A DNA stretch of 64,000 nucleotides from NCBI RefSeq assembly GCF_014851395.1, contig NW_024040817.1, forward strand, positions 16,808,610 through 16,872,609. The letters run 5' to 3'. The translations under genes were made by a program, and so were the position numbers. Under the pieces are notes generated by a model. That model had not been told where the DNA came from and ran no database searches. It saw only the letters and a list, made by a program, of their open reading frames with translations. Positions 1 through 11,889 of this stretch are shown here, piece after piece (the first letter of the stretch is position 1; each line of letters opens with the position of its first letter). The stretch is from Micropterus salmoides. Taxonomy: Eukaryota; Chordata; Actinopteri; Centrarchiformes; Centrarchidae.

Positions 1-1479
1 TATTAAATGTGATTCGCTGTGTCAGCCGTTAATTAATGCTTGTTAAAACATAATAAAAGAATGAGATGTTGGACATGATTAAAGAAATTGAAGTTTGTTG
101 TAAACACAGAAATCATATAAAGGGTAATGAGATAAGAGAGAATAAATTATTGTCAGTGAATGTCTTTTACATTCTTTGTGGGCACTGTGGTAAGAGAGCT
201 GCTGATTGATATGCGGCTTTTGTATCAACTCATTTGAATATTTGAAGCGTTTGCATATTAAACATTGTGTTGTTTTAAAGGCTTATGATGATGTTGCATG
301 ACTGTGTGTCAGTCTGTGTGTGTCTGAATTACAGTGGGATGTCGAGGGCAGCTCTAAAACAAAGAGGTGCTGGACTGTATCTTTTTGTTTTTTTAGCTGT
401 CCACTATTACATCACAATCATAAAGGAAAGAAGACTTTAAAAAGAAAGATGTTTAAACTGTCAAACATGCTAAAACATAAACTTTAGAACATGTTACTCA
501 GACAAGATATTGTTCACATTGAGTGGTCTGTTTTAGAAAATGAAAGTGAATTCACAATCTTCATTTTACTCTCCAGGAGGTGGCCTTGTTTGCATCTAGT
601 ATTTAAGGCTCGATTGAATATAAATTAGAGGTTTTTTTAGATTGATGTGTTGTAAAATTTCAAATTGTTACAGAAGGAGGTGTTGAGGTGTACAACTCAG
701 TACTACTGTCATGTACTTGTGGTTCCTGTCTTCTCTTCAATGCACCTACAATCCTGAGATTTTTATTATTCACAGCCTTAGTTACAGTCTAGTCCACCTG
801 CAAAGCAGCCACCCCACACTTAAATCATGTCATGTCTCATATTTTTTTCATAGTTTTAATGCCTGTGTTCATCATCTGTGATGTAACAACATCCATTTTC
901 CACACAGTCAAAGAAGTAAAGTGTGCACCCTGGTTATAGTTCAGTTATAAAGTCCTACCGCGCCATAGAGTGTCTCTCCTGCCTGACTGCTGACAGCTTT
1001 GTCATCTGAAAAGTCAATCACACAGGATGACCGTAGAGGACTTTGTTGACTTCACTAACATTCAGCGTCGGCGCAGCAAAACAAAAGCAAGTCGCTCAGC
1101 TCTGTTTCCATCACCTTTCGATCTTTCTATCACAGTTAGTTTTGTATTTCTGTGATTTTGAGAGGAGGTTTGTAAAGGTTTACAGCCTACCTAGCTGGTA
1201 TCCTGTGCTGCTTTTTTTACAATGACTCAGCAAGAAAAAGAAAAGTGCAGCGATTCAACTGACAAAATGAGACTTGATTTGATTGTATGTATGACTGTAT
1301 GAATGATCTTGGGCATATTCACTTCTAAAGTGTTGCACCATCCATACCTGCGCCAATATACAGTATCTTTGATGAATGACTTGTTGGGACAAAGTATGAA
1401 GGAATGATAATTAATAAACTCAGCCTTCACACATGATTGCCTGACTTGGTTGACAAATCAAACCAGTTACCACTAAAGT
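1..1479. other. AT-rich noncoding DNA, nothing recognised
   Basis: No repeat family, RNA gene or credible coding frame is visible. Two short frames near 1043-1430 have no recognisable domain and overlap on opposite strands, as chance frames do. Confidence 0.5.
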
Positions 1480-1760
1480 GATTGGTTTCCTTAATCCAAA
1501 TTCAGGTTTATCGTGTTACTCTGTCAGATGAAGAATTGGAAGGGGGAGAGCAAAATCACCCATCAGTGTTTCTTCTCTGTCTTTTGGCGTGTTAATTTGA
1601 TTTCAAACCGCCAAACATGGTGTCATGGTTTTCTGACAGGGCCTTGGGAGAGAGTTTATCTCATCATTAATTAAGTATCATATTTCCCTACATGCTGCCT
1701 GTGCTTAATTAGGAAGAGGGGGTCATTTTGGAGGGCTTATTAACTGGAACAAATTTGTTA
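1480..1760. promoter_or_regulatory. candidate regulatory (CNE-like) block
   Basis: This repeat-free stretch holds several homeodomain-type cores: a CATTAATTAAG near 1665 and a CTTAATTAGG near 1705. It also holds a TGGCG/CGCCA pair near 1584 and 1609 that resembles NFI half sites. The motifs are seen directly. The enhancer role is inferred from density and lack of repeats, and conservation was not tested. Confidence 0.3.
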
Positions 1761-2115
1761 AAGGAAGGAGACCGAGACAGATAAAAGAGAGAGGGAGCGA
1801 GGGGAGAGGAGTGCCTCTGGGTTCAGTCGTCCCTGACAAGGCTTGGCTTTTGTGATTGATAACTGCACCAGTCACGGCTCGAGTCAAACTGGGAGAGATG
1901 AAGGGGTAACTGGGGAAGAGACGGAGGGGGAAGAGAGGAAATCTGGGAGGAAGTTGAAGGCGGCGGGGTGGGGGGCTGGGAGGAAATGATTGGAGACATA
2001 TGCTAGCTCTCAAGCAAGATAGAGTTAGACAGAGAGGAGGGAGGTGTAGGACGAAGAGGGAGGGACAGTGAGATATGAAAACAAAGAGAGAAACGGAGAG
2101 AAGGGGATGCAGGGA
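1755..2115 (+). repeat. purine-rich (GA) low-complexity tract
   Basis: The plus strand is very rich in G and A for about 360 bases, with repeated GAGAGG and GGGAGG words. A run-rich core at 1961-1980 has a G4, a G6 and a G3 run close together. Such tracts can form triplex or G-rich structures. The 138-residue minus-strand frame here is Ser/Leu/Pro-rich translation of the complementary pyrimidine tract and is not a gene. Confidence 0.6.
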
Positions 2116-2119
2116 GATG

Positions 2120-4350
2120 GTGGAGATTGATTGCAGCACTGGGCCACGTCACAGATTTTATTTATTGTATCCCAACCTCTTCAACATTCACCTGGTATTT
2201 TTAGAAAGCCAGATATGATAACAACTGAACAAAAATGTTAGTACAACATCTCCACTACATTTAAGAATGTTTCATTGTCCTAACTAAAATACAGTGAATG
2301 TGTGCATTACTGTTTGTATGGTAAAAAGCCAATCAGGCACTGGTGTCAGATTCGTGGTGACGCCGTTTTCCATTTCCCTAATTCATTGCGACAGAATGGG
2401 TTTGGCCAGGCTGGTAAAACAACAGATGTTTTGCTCAAATGTGACACCAGGGTTGCCAAAAGAGAAAAAAATTTCCCAGTGGTAGTGCATGTGTTGGAGC
2501 TGACCTAGCACAAGTTTTGGCAAACGGTGAACAGTGGGGGACGATATGACTTTCAGGCACATTAGAAGTGATGGGACATCAAAAATTTAAAGTCCTGCAA
2601 AATCCAGAAAGCTATCTTTATTAGGTAGTGCCTCAGTGCATCTTTGTTTTGTGTGGAAAAAAACAATAAATTAACCAATTCATTGCTTAACTGCTTAGCT
2701 ATCTTTAGGGGAGAAGTCAAACCTTCTCATTTCCTTTTCTTTTTTGGAGAAACATAAGCATAGTTGGTACAACAAAAACACACACACAGTGTAAACCGTT
2801 AGTGGTGGGAAGTTACACATTCTGCTATGAAAGGAGAATTTTATAGCTCTGGGACCTATACTTACCTTGGAGGTACACTTAAATCCTTTGACAGGTTACA
2901 TGTAAAAGGAAAAATATGGTCTCCCTCAGAAGAAATTACGGATCCTTTATTACAATTTATTACATTTCGAGATGAGTGGAACCTATTTTTTTAATATTAT
3001 TTTTGCATTGACACAGAGGATTTAAACCCTGGTCATGAGCCCTATTATCCCATGTAAAGAGTGGTGGCTGAACATACTGTATCTGTTGAAAGAGGTTGTG
3101 TATATTCAGTGAACTGTGAACCCTCCAATCATGTGCAAGGATGGGAAAATTCCACCAAACAAGGAAATTGCTAGACACTCAAATCATGACAGAACAGTTT
3201 AGACGTAACTCATTATTAGAAAGCATTACATGGGTTACATACATGCAGTATACCTCTTGTAATTCACTTACATTAAGAAGCAGATACTATGCTAAAGATG
3301 TGGGATGATAAATTATTGGCATATAATGCAGTACTATGATCACCAAAAGAATTTATTACTTTTGTTTGCCGAGTTTCCATTTTCTTCTTAAACTCATCTA
3401 AGCAGGTCTTGCCTGGTAGTTTTTAACTGAATAAGATTTTACTGCATGGCATTGTTCAGAAAAAAACTGAAAAAAAGCTGATAATGAGCATAGACATTAT
3501 TGAATCTAGAGAAAAACAAACTTTATTAGTCCGAGCAACATTATCACTTTGCTGCAGTGAAAACTTCTGAGAGCCATTAAATCTTGAGTGGACTGTCTTT
3601 GATGGCAGGGGCAAACGCTGCTGCGTTGATTGACAGGGTTGGCCTTGCCTTAATAGAACATAATTGGGCAATTTTGAAGGGTCTCTGAAAAATGACCAAA
3701 TAATAACACATGACTTATCGTGAGACTTGTTTTCTCAGATAATTGTGCAAAAAGCATCTGGCACACCATTAGTTCCATTTTCACATTAGAATAATAATCC
3801 TTTTGAACTAATAAACTCGCTCAAACGTCTGTGCTTGGGTGGTGGGGACCATGAAAGGAGGTAAATACTGTATGTTCCACCAAGAAAGTGCAGAGAAGAG
3901 GTGATTTAGGGGTAGGGGGAACAATAACAAGATGTAGACTTCATCATGTCACATAAATTGAAAGTGTTGTTTTTCCACCCTTCATTTTTCCAAAGTCATA
4001 TGTTAGCTACTCCAGCTGTGATGTTATGAGCTGTCAGTGATTGAAAGTGTTTGAGGGAAAGGCTTTAAATGACCAATGGCTCATGTATTGAACAATAAAA
4101 TGGCCTGTCACTGTGACTCCTTTCCTTTTAATGTTTCTAAGTGTCACAGCATTATGAAAATCAGTGAAATTATATTTAATTGAAATCCAGTGTGAGCTCT
4201 GGGAAAAAAAATCCAGTGTGATGAATCTTTTTTTAATCAATTACTGATGTTAATTGAGCTGCAGACAAATTTTTCTCAAGTACGAAAGTATGTTCATTGA
4301 AAGAAAAAAAAAAAACAGGTCTTGTACTTTGCACTGTTTTCTTACCTTTT
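2120..4350. other. AT-rich noncoding DNA, nothing recognised
   Basis: I see no repeat family or coding frame here. A short CA run occurs near 2777-2788. Confidence 0.5.
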
Positions 4351-4357
4351 ATATGCA

Positions 4358-4393
4358 AAACAATAACGATCCCCAAGGGGGCCGTTATTGTTT
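4358..4393. repeat. perfect 11-bp inverted repeat with SOX-type motifs
   Basis: AAACAATAACG at 4358-4368 is matched by its exact reverse complement at 4383-4393. The 14-base spacer ATCCCCAAGGGGGC adds C:G pairs, so the whole could fold as one hairpin. Each arm contains AACAATA, which matches the SOX HMG-box core. It could be a paired SOX site, a structured RNA or chance. Confidence 0.55.
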
Positions 4394-4449
4394 GGGTCTT
4401 TCTTCCAATGAGAGATTGCACCAATATTACGTCTCAAATTAAAGGATAA

Positions 4450-5795
4450 TTAAAAAATGTTATTTCAAAGTTATTGCCGTCCATAAAACTTTGATTAGGC
4501 AAACATTAGCCACATTAGGGCTTAATGGCCATTGCCCCTGTGATTACAACAACAATTTTATGTACTGCACAAAGCATATGAAGAAATGAATAATTAAGAA
4601 TGCAGGAAAAAGGGGGTTTTAAACAGCAATAACGTAGCTAATGTAGGGCTGTTTTTAAGAACAGCTTGTGGTAGGTAAAATGAGCCTGTTTGGTTCAAAC
4701 AGCAATATTTTCAGAACACACAGTATGTTGCAGAAGGACTACAAAGGAAATGGTTTCCACTGACATTAAGACACTAAGCCTTCAACTAGTGAACAGTAAA
4801 ATACAAGGAACTGGGCTGTTACAATATCTTTAAGATTCTTAAAAAGAAAGCCTAGTAAGTTTCAGACTGGTTTAAGGTTTATTTTTCCCATGTATATTCC
4901 CAGTTGTTTTGTATCTTGAACAGAAAGTTGACATTAACATTAGAACAATATAACTGTATGTCAGATCTTTGCAACACGCATAAAGGCATGTTTCTCTGCT
5001 GTGTAGCCCCTGCTTAGTTCTAAAAGCACTGTGCTGACAAGACAGGGTTTCTTTTACCATAATATTCACCAAAGCTTTGGTAAAAAGTAAATGTATGCAA
5101 CTAGGGCTGCAAATGACCATTGTTTGTGAGAGCATCAGATCATTTAGAAAATGGAATCACTCACTTATTTACTAAAATACTGTTCACTGTCTGGGTTTAA
5201 CTTGAGAGGACAAGATAAAACATCGGAGAATGTAATTTTATGTCTTAAGCAAACATTTAGATGGTTGATATTAATCCTGGAATTTACTCATTCTTTCCGA
5301 TAGCAAAACGAACGTATAAGTAACGTGTTTTGGAATTTTCCCTGGCTGCTCTGTTGTGGCATCTTGTCTCATTCTGTTGGACTGTAGAAGTTTCTTCAAA
5401 GATCTGGTAACATCAGATAGCATTACTGACTGAAACATAATATTCCTGAATGCAAGATGCTTTTCATTAATTGTAGTATCGGTCATGTGGCTGGCTGAGC
5501 TTCTAAACAACAGATATTTTGGGGCAGCAGGGTATACTTTTTTACTAATGATTCTGCATATAAATGCAAATTGTGGAATAACATTTAAATAATAAATATA
5601 GTTATTTTGTCAATCTTTCAAATTGTTGAGTTTTTATTTGTTGACAAAAAATGTAATACAGTTTGTCATACTTTTCATTCTCAAATGTCACTTCTTATGT
5701 AGTTTAAGTTTAGTTTCATCACGAGAAATCGGTAAAGTAGTCTTGTTTTGTTTCACCAACATTGCAACCCAAAGATTTTACATTTTCTTTAACAT
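4450..5795. other. AT-rich noncoding DNA, nothing recognised
   Basis: Only short frames without domain features are present (for example on the minus strand at 4872-5135 and 5271-5510). No repeat was recognised. Confidence 0.5.
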
Positions 5796-5796
5796 T

Positions 5797-6185
5797 TACT
5801 AATTTGGCGCTTTTATCCAAAGCGACTTACATTTGAGGAACAACATACAAGTATCAACAAAGCATCAATACAGCAAGAGATCTACAAGTGACAATACATA
5901 CCAGTAAGGGCAGCAATAAAAACTAGTAAAAGTTCATAACACGTATCAATGGGGTAATTACCTAGGGAAAGAAGTAAGAGTTAACCAAATATTGCAGTCA
6001 ATACAGGAGAATTATAAGGAGATAGAAGAAGAAGAAGAAGAAGAAGGGTTGAAGAATGTTAGGGGTTAGAGGCGTTATAAGAGGAAGTGTTCTCGGAAGA
6101 GATGAGTTTTCAAGAGCTTTTTGAAGTTAGAGGACACCCCTGCTCTGATGTGGTAACTTGTTCCACCAAGTTTCTCACCACCCTT
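5797..6185 (+). repeat. teleost interspersed repeat, copy 1
   Basis: It begins with CGCTTTTATCCAAAGCGACT (5810-5829), a motif I know from many teleost intergenic sequences. It is homologous to the block at 20231-20545: both contain ATTTGAGGAACAACATACAA, a shared run around AACTAG, TTAGGGGTTAGAGG and GAAGAGATGAGTTTTCAAGA, in the same order and strand. A GAA microsatellite (6025-6046) lies inside. I cannot name the family; no coding capacity or clear ends are visible. Confidence 0.75.
6025..6046 (+). repeat. (GAA)n microsatellite
   Basis: Seven GAA units lie within the interspersed repeat. The other copy at 20231-20545 lacks them, so the expansion is specific to this copy. Confidence 0.9.
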
Positions 6186-6189
6186 GTTG

Positions 6190-7825
6190 GAGTGATGGTC
6201 AATTTGCAGCAATATAATACAAATATATAAACAGGCAGCAATGCATCACACTGGAGATGCATTTTTGTGTGATAACTGACCTAAACAATTCGGCAATTCT
6301 AAAATTTGTAGGTGATGGGCTACATTTTCTGTAGATCGTCAAATTGATTAATCAGCTTTTTGTTTCTGGACTTTATGCTACTTAGGCCATGTGCCCCTGT
6401 TCACACTGTGACAGTGTATGATAAGCTTGTGACCCTACACATTTACTCAAGTATGAAAAACCTAATGTAAGCAGAAAGGAGTGAAAATATATCTCATGTC
6501 ACAAAACAGAAATGTTATAGTAGCGCCTTAAATGCAACTTTATGTTCCTAGTCGCAGTGATAATCAAGCTGTGTTTGTCATTTTGCTCAGAGAGATTTAC
6601 AAGCACGGTTTGGTAAAATGAAATGAGTCATTAGCGCCTAAGGTACTGTTAAATTCAATAAACAGCCATTTTCATAAAACCAGTTTATGGCAGTCTTGTG
6701 CCATATGCTTCCTACCCCTCCCTCTGTCTCTGCCAAAGGTTCAGCATGCTAAAGAGGCTGAGGCTTCAATCATCTTGTGTAGAGCTGTTTATGTTTCTGA
6801 TAGTATTTATGAGCTGTGTCAGAGCAACGTAAAGTTGTGGATTAACATTTATTACTGTGACGATATTGCCAATCCATCTCTGGGCATGTCTCAAAATGGG
6901 AATGAATGTTTTTTATTAGATAAGCAGGGATGAGCTCTTTAACGGGGAGGGGGAAATAATTGCAGATTAGTTGGAGTTAGTGTGTATGGTTTAGCCAGGT
7001 CTTTCATCTGGAAATAGATTTGGTTTGACTTTTTATTAATTTTGGGTTTATAAAATATTTTACATTATTTTATAGAGACATCTGAGCAAGCTCCATTCAC
7101 TAAATGACACCATGAGAGGCAGTTGAAAGATCTGACTTTGAACTTAGATTCTTTTCCAGAAGATTTTCCAAAAGATCAGGAATGGGGTTACATGCAAAAA
7201 TTATTTTATGATTTTGATAACTAAGTTTCAAGTTTGATTTCAGATGTAACCTGATGCTGACAATTATTTCATTCTAGCATCTCAAAATATAAAAATATTG
7301 CTAACCACAGGCCACAAAACAGTTCATTGTCAATGTCCATTAAATATTTGCGCTTCTAATGACACATTGAAAGTTCTGCTTTGGCAAAATTTTCTCTTAT
7401 CATGGGCTATAAGAAGAAATAACCAATATTTTTATTAAATGATAACATTCACCTCAGGTAGAGCTGCACAATTGCAGTATGGCCAAGTACAATAACCAAA
7501 TCGCAGAAGCTGCAATTTTTTTGATGAAGGTAATGAAGTACTGCAGAGATGCCCTAGCCTACAAACCTTGTTCTCCAGATGTAAGAGAACATGTTTGTTT
7601 GGTAAAGACCCCAACAAATGTAGTTTCAGTGAAAATGAATATTGTGATACAAAAATCATTGCATATTATAAATTAATTTACTTTTCTTTTTTTTTTAAAC
7701 CATATCAAGCAGCCCTAAACTCAGGGTACTACCTTTAAATTAGGGAAACATAATTAATTGATTCAGTCTCATAAAATATGCTAAACGTGGATGTGGAAAA
7801 TGTGGAACTCTGATTAAAAATTCAA
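6190..7825. other. AT-rich noncoding DNA, nothing recognised
   Basis: No repeat or gene was recognised. Small overlapping frames on both strands at 7435-7676 have no domain features. Confidence 0.5.
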
Positions 7826-7829
7826 TTAA

Positions 7830-8533
7830 AGGCGCTGTATGTCATTCTTAAATTTAATTAATCACTTTATTAATCACCTATTTGTGAACCACTTTTAACC
7901 TACATAAAAAGAACGATTCGCCGGCTTTCTGGGTTACCAATGACAGCCTGTATGCTGCTTTCTATATGAGGAATGCGGTCAGATTTTCTGCAAAATCCAT
8001 TGGCTTATGTAGGCTGTGACATTTATGTGTAGCTCCAGAGCCTCTTGCTTACTGATCCTGAACTAAACAGCGGCAGCACAGCTAACAAAATGGAGCCTGT
8101 TTAAAACGACCGGATACCACATCACCAACTCCAAGTAAGGATAGAAAACAACAAAAAGGTTTATGTGCTGAAGCCCGTCAGGCCAAACAAGAATCAGATT
8201 AACTCTGGGCGAAAACACTGTCAACATTGGAATATCATATGGAGTATCGTATTCGACAGGTAAACAAACATTACTGCAAATCACGTGAAATACATTCCGA
8301 TTTTGTCTTTTAGTTGGCTCAAGTTAGATGACGTTAGGTTTCCAGCTAACGCAGACCAGTTGCTAACATTCTCCATTGCAAAAAACTTTATTAGTAACAC
8401 TCTGGCATGCCACACTGTCCCCATGTCCAAGTGGTGAGCCTGTGAGAGCAAAAAGAGAGAATAAAAGGTGAGCTGGAGGGAAATCTGGTTACAGGAAATG
8501 ACCGGAGAGGTGTTTAAACTTAATGACTTACGT
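7830..8533. mobile_element. non-autonomous TTAA-target DNA element (Kolobok-like)
   Basis: TTAA lies immediately outside both proposed ends, at 7826-7829 and 8534-8537. Just inside, the left end has AGGCGCTGTATGTCATTCTT and the reversed right end has ACGTAAGTCATTAAG, which share GTCATT. Kolobok and piggyBac elements both duplicate TTAA; the AGG start favours Kolobok. There is no transposase frame in the 704 bases. The interior GCTAACGC followed by AGTTGCTAAC (8345-8368) is matched in the larger element at 61776-63104, suggesting one family. TTAA is common in AT-rich DNA, so the ends are tentative. Confidence 0.45.
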
Positions 8534-8799
8534 TTAAAGGTTCAGTTTAAGTCACACAATGAACAAATTAATCTAGAGAGTCCAGTGGTGTCTACAAACT
8601 TAAAAATTAACAGTCTTTCTTTTAGACATTAGGGGTGTCCAGTGTGGGATGTATGGGAGGGCATAAGATGGCAAAAACAAAACATTTAAAACATTTTGCC
8701 TTTGTCGAAGTGAAGCTTTGCTACAATGCTTAGTTTTCCACACGATGTGCAATGGAGAGAAGTAATCATTTTCTTTGTGCCCGTCTTGGAACGCATTAT

Positions 8800-9010
8800 T
8801 ATTAATTGTGCTTTCATGTTTCTCCATGATGCTAATAAAGCAACAGTGCACTTCCAAATCACCTGAAAAATTAGTCCAAGGACAACGGGCATTGCATAGG
8901 AAAGGCGTGGCTGTCCACTTTGAGAAACGATGGGACTCAACAACCAAGATTAATGGAACTCAGATGGCTTTTAATTAGTGCAGCTGTGCTCATTAATTAT
9001 CTGCCCACAA
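8800..9010. promoter_or_regulatory. candidate regulatory (CNE-like) block
   Basis: A dense motif group lies at 8966-9002: TTTAATTAG, then the E-box CAGCTG, then CATTAATTATC. No repeat signature is present upstream. Paired homeodomain cores around an E-box are typical of vertebrate developmental enhancers. This is inference; no conservation data are available. Confidence 0.35.
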
Positions 9011-9580
9011 CACAAATGTTTTTATATTTGGGGAAAGTGTTGATTTATTTGATTTTGTTTGCCAGTGGATCTAGATGAATGACTCTTCATTTAAAATTTT
9101 GCCAGTGCTAAAAGGAAAGGAGAGCAGAGGAAGTCTAGCCCTGTTTGCCAGGCTGTTACAGACATAATGTGATGGATGATGATATGTAATCTGACAGCAA
9201 TCATGAACATAAAGAGCAATTGTCTGAAATATTGTGAGTGAATTGTAGGCTTGTTCATATAGCTGTAATGGTGTTTCCTAGTAGCACTGCATGATCATAG
9301 TAGTCTGTGGGTGGCAGGGGCTTTCTACTGATTTCTACTGAGTACTATTTTGTTGTTTCTTTAACAACAAAACTGTTGTTTGCTGTAAAGGCATGGCCTC
9401 TGTGGTCTTATCTTAGGCCTTTTACAACAAACTGATATCTAACGTGTTGCACTCTTTTTACAGGAGATTAAGTAAATGCAAACCAAATACCTTCAAAATA
9501 AGGTTGAACTTCCATTTTTCTTTCAGTTTTTCAGATTCAGTCAAGCTGAATATTTTTGATTTTAATTATGTGAAACAATA
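9011..9580. other. noncoding DNA, nothing recognised
   Basis: I see no repeat, RNA gene or coding frame here. Confidence 0.5.
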
Positions 9581-9585
9581 TATAC

Positions 9586-9700
9586 GCCCTGCGATTGACT
9601 GGCGACCTTACCTAGGGTGTACCCTGCCTTTCACCCTATGTCAGCTGGGATTGGCACCAGCCCCCTGCCACCCTGGAAGCCCTGGAAGGACATACATGAG
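9586..9700 (+). repeat. L2-type LINE 3' tail fragment
   Basis: GCCCTGCGATTGACTGGCGA starts a sequence that continues through a GGGTGTACCCTGCC segment and CAGCTGGGATTGGC. This is the common teleost tail shared by L2-type LINEs and some SINEs. It resembles the copy at 63338-63444 but is truncated before the terminal GGATAAGCGG and ATGG repeats. The frame crossing it (9444-9719) is a shadow. Confidence 0.65.
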
Positions 9701-9719
9701 AGAGTTTGTTGATATTTGA

Positions 9720-9949
9720 GTCCCCCCCCACTGCTCCTTCAAAAGCGTCTAGTTTATTTATCGGTAGGATTATCGAGAGGATCTTCAATAGGTATAATTA
9801 GTGAACAAACATCATCAAACAAACGACATGTAAGCACACAAACACAGCATCTAAAACACAACAGTAAAGTTTTTACAAAAGTGACTGACAAGAGGTAGGA
9901 AGTACAGGAGCAACTGTTTATCTCTGGCCGAGATTGGGCTCCTCTTTAG
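9720..9949. other. noncoding DNA, nothing recognised
   Basis: A short C run and an AC-rich stretch are present. No gene was recognised. Confidence 0.45.
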
Positions 9950-10631
9950 TCCTGTGAAGCTGCAGTCTTTATTCACTGGCCTCTGTAACTTCTACTGTAC
10001 ATTTACTGCTGTACAAGCCTTATTGCTGACCCCTTTCTCTCAATTCACTGGGATGCACATGCGCTCTGTCTATTCCTCCTCTACCGCAAAAACACTGACG
10101 GCTGCGGCTAAGCTAACAAAGCTAGCCAGCTGGGATCATCACAAACATGACAACATAGAGATAAGATAGAAACACTGAATCTGTCGTTTATGTGAAACAG
10201 CAAAACTAACTTTACTCTCCTGTCCAGCAAAAACAGAGCGCCCTCACCATCAGTTTTCATTCCTTTCAAATCTCGTAGATTTATCCCGCATTGAAACTCC
10301 TCACAGATGTTAACACAGGTCTTCCCCTCGCCTGGTCATATTACTTGTCTCAGACCTTTCCCTCTTGGGCTGTTTCTCAACGATCTTCGCAGCTGAAGTC
10401 CCATAATGAGTCCAGCATGTTCGAACTGCTGTTTGTTTACATTCTCTCTCCCACTGCTTCGAGCGCGCCACCTGCTGCTCGCTCCGAGCAGCTTTGTTTG
10501 TGCTCAATTGACAGACCCAAGGGCTGTGTAGGAAAACCGGATTTTTTTTCAGAGCATGAAAAACCGAGAGCTTGCGACCCATAAGAAATTATTAGCTGAA
10601 TTTAACAAAAAGTGTATTGGAAAGTATCCCT
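9950..10631. mobile_element. possible Kolobok-like element, right end only
   Basis: The right edge reads GTATCCC, one T, then TTAA (10632-10635), the layout of an element ending in CCCT against a TTAA target. The interior (CGGCTGCGGCTAAGCTAAC near 10100) resembles that of the other TTAA elements in this window. I could not find the matching left end, so the extent is a guess. Short frames on both strands (10291-10584) look incidental. Confidence 0.3.
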
Positions 10632-10639
10632 TTAAATCT

Positions 10640-11460
10640 TTGATCAGCACCGTTTTTGGGTAATGACAACAATGTTGATAAATGTAACGGTTGGTCAGGC
10701 TAATGATGTTAGCCTGTAAAAACTGGTGCTTTAACTTGGAGGTGAAACTCATGTTGAAGGGTTGACGAGACATTTTAGACAGTTACTTGTTCTAGTGGGT
10801 GGAGGACCTACAATGTTCCAAAATGTTTTTAAAGTAAATGAGTATAATAGCATGTTTATGATATCACTTTTCAACCATTTGGGAGATTCTGTGTTGAGTA
10901 TTTGTAGATGTGGTTGATTTGTTTTGCCTTTTTAACCTAATTCACAACCTTTCAGCGAATTAGTCATCATGATGAACAAATATTCCACATTCTGTCTGTT
11001 TTTTTGTCACTTCTCCCTCGCTTACTCACTCCCCTCCCCTTACTCTCCGGTTTCATTTTTTTCCCCTCATGGCTGCAGTAAATTTCTTTGAAACATTCAT
11101 CTGAACATGAATGAGGAAAACGCAATGGCAAGAGCAGAAATTAAAATTTCATTATTTACTGCACTCGAGTTTGGGAACGCAATTAGTATCTGCACTGTGT
11201 GGCCCTGGGATATTTACTGCTTTGGCCTCTCCTTTCTTTATTGTGGTGTTTCTTTCATCCCGTCTCGCAGACTGTGATGCTATCACTTGCTCATTACCTC
11301 TAGCAGTCTTGAGGCACAGCGGACAATTACAACATTTCCGAGGGTCTAACATGTGAATTTGAGGATGGACAGAGATGATACATCATGCAATGATTGCATT
11401 TCAAGACACAGGTTGTAGAAATGCAATCATTTTCAACCCACGGAAGATAATTTATAAAAT
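10640..11460. other. noncoding DNA, nothing recognised
   Basis: A pyrimidine-rich stretch occurs at 11000-11080. No repeat or gene was recognised. Confidence 0.45.
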
Positions 11461-11462
11461 AA

Positions 11463-11882
11463 CTATACAAAGTTCTTTTGAAGAAAAAGTGATGTCGTCA
11501 TAGTGTTAATGAGCAATTGAGGTAAGCCTATAGGCAGAATATGTTGTATTGTGTAACTCCGAAAGATGGCCTCAGTAATGCCAAATGCAACTTCTACACA
11601 AGAATCAAAGACATGGGCATTTTTAAAAATGGTCCAAAAACGTCCATATAGAGATAAAGTATATACGTCTGAAATCCATTCTAACTGAGTGAGTGGACAC
11701 GTATAAATAAAAGCAACAACAGCATAGATGGAGAAAAGCAAAACTTTTGGTCCAGTCCTTCTGCAGATTTTAGTAATAAAATAGGAAGAGAGATACAGGA
11801 TCACAGACACTAAACAGTTGCAGGGTTCATTAGAAAGAGCTGAACCCAAAATAAGTACCATGTTAGCCTCCTCCCTGGCCAT
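11463..11882 (-). other. unassigned 139-residue open frame, possible decayed membrane transporter
   Basis: This is one of the longest frames outside the transposon and is not low-complexity. The translation has a hydrophobic stretch around residues 22-36, a basic CRRTGPK loop near 40-46, another hydrophobic stretch at 47-60, then YGRFWTIF near 78-85. The order of helix, basic loop, helix and G-[KR]-F faintly recalls SLC22-type major-facilitator transporters around helices 7-9. That is only an impression: the usual following E-L-Y-P-T motif is not seen and no intron-exon structure is visible. It may be a decayed copy or pure chance. Confidence 0.2.
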
Positions 11883-11889
11883 TCCCCTA

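Noticed and set aside
1723..2139. 138-residue minus-strand frame
   Set aside because: Low-complexity Ser/Leu/Pro translation of a pyrimidine-rich tract.
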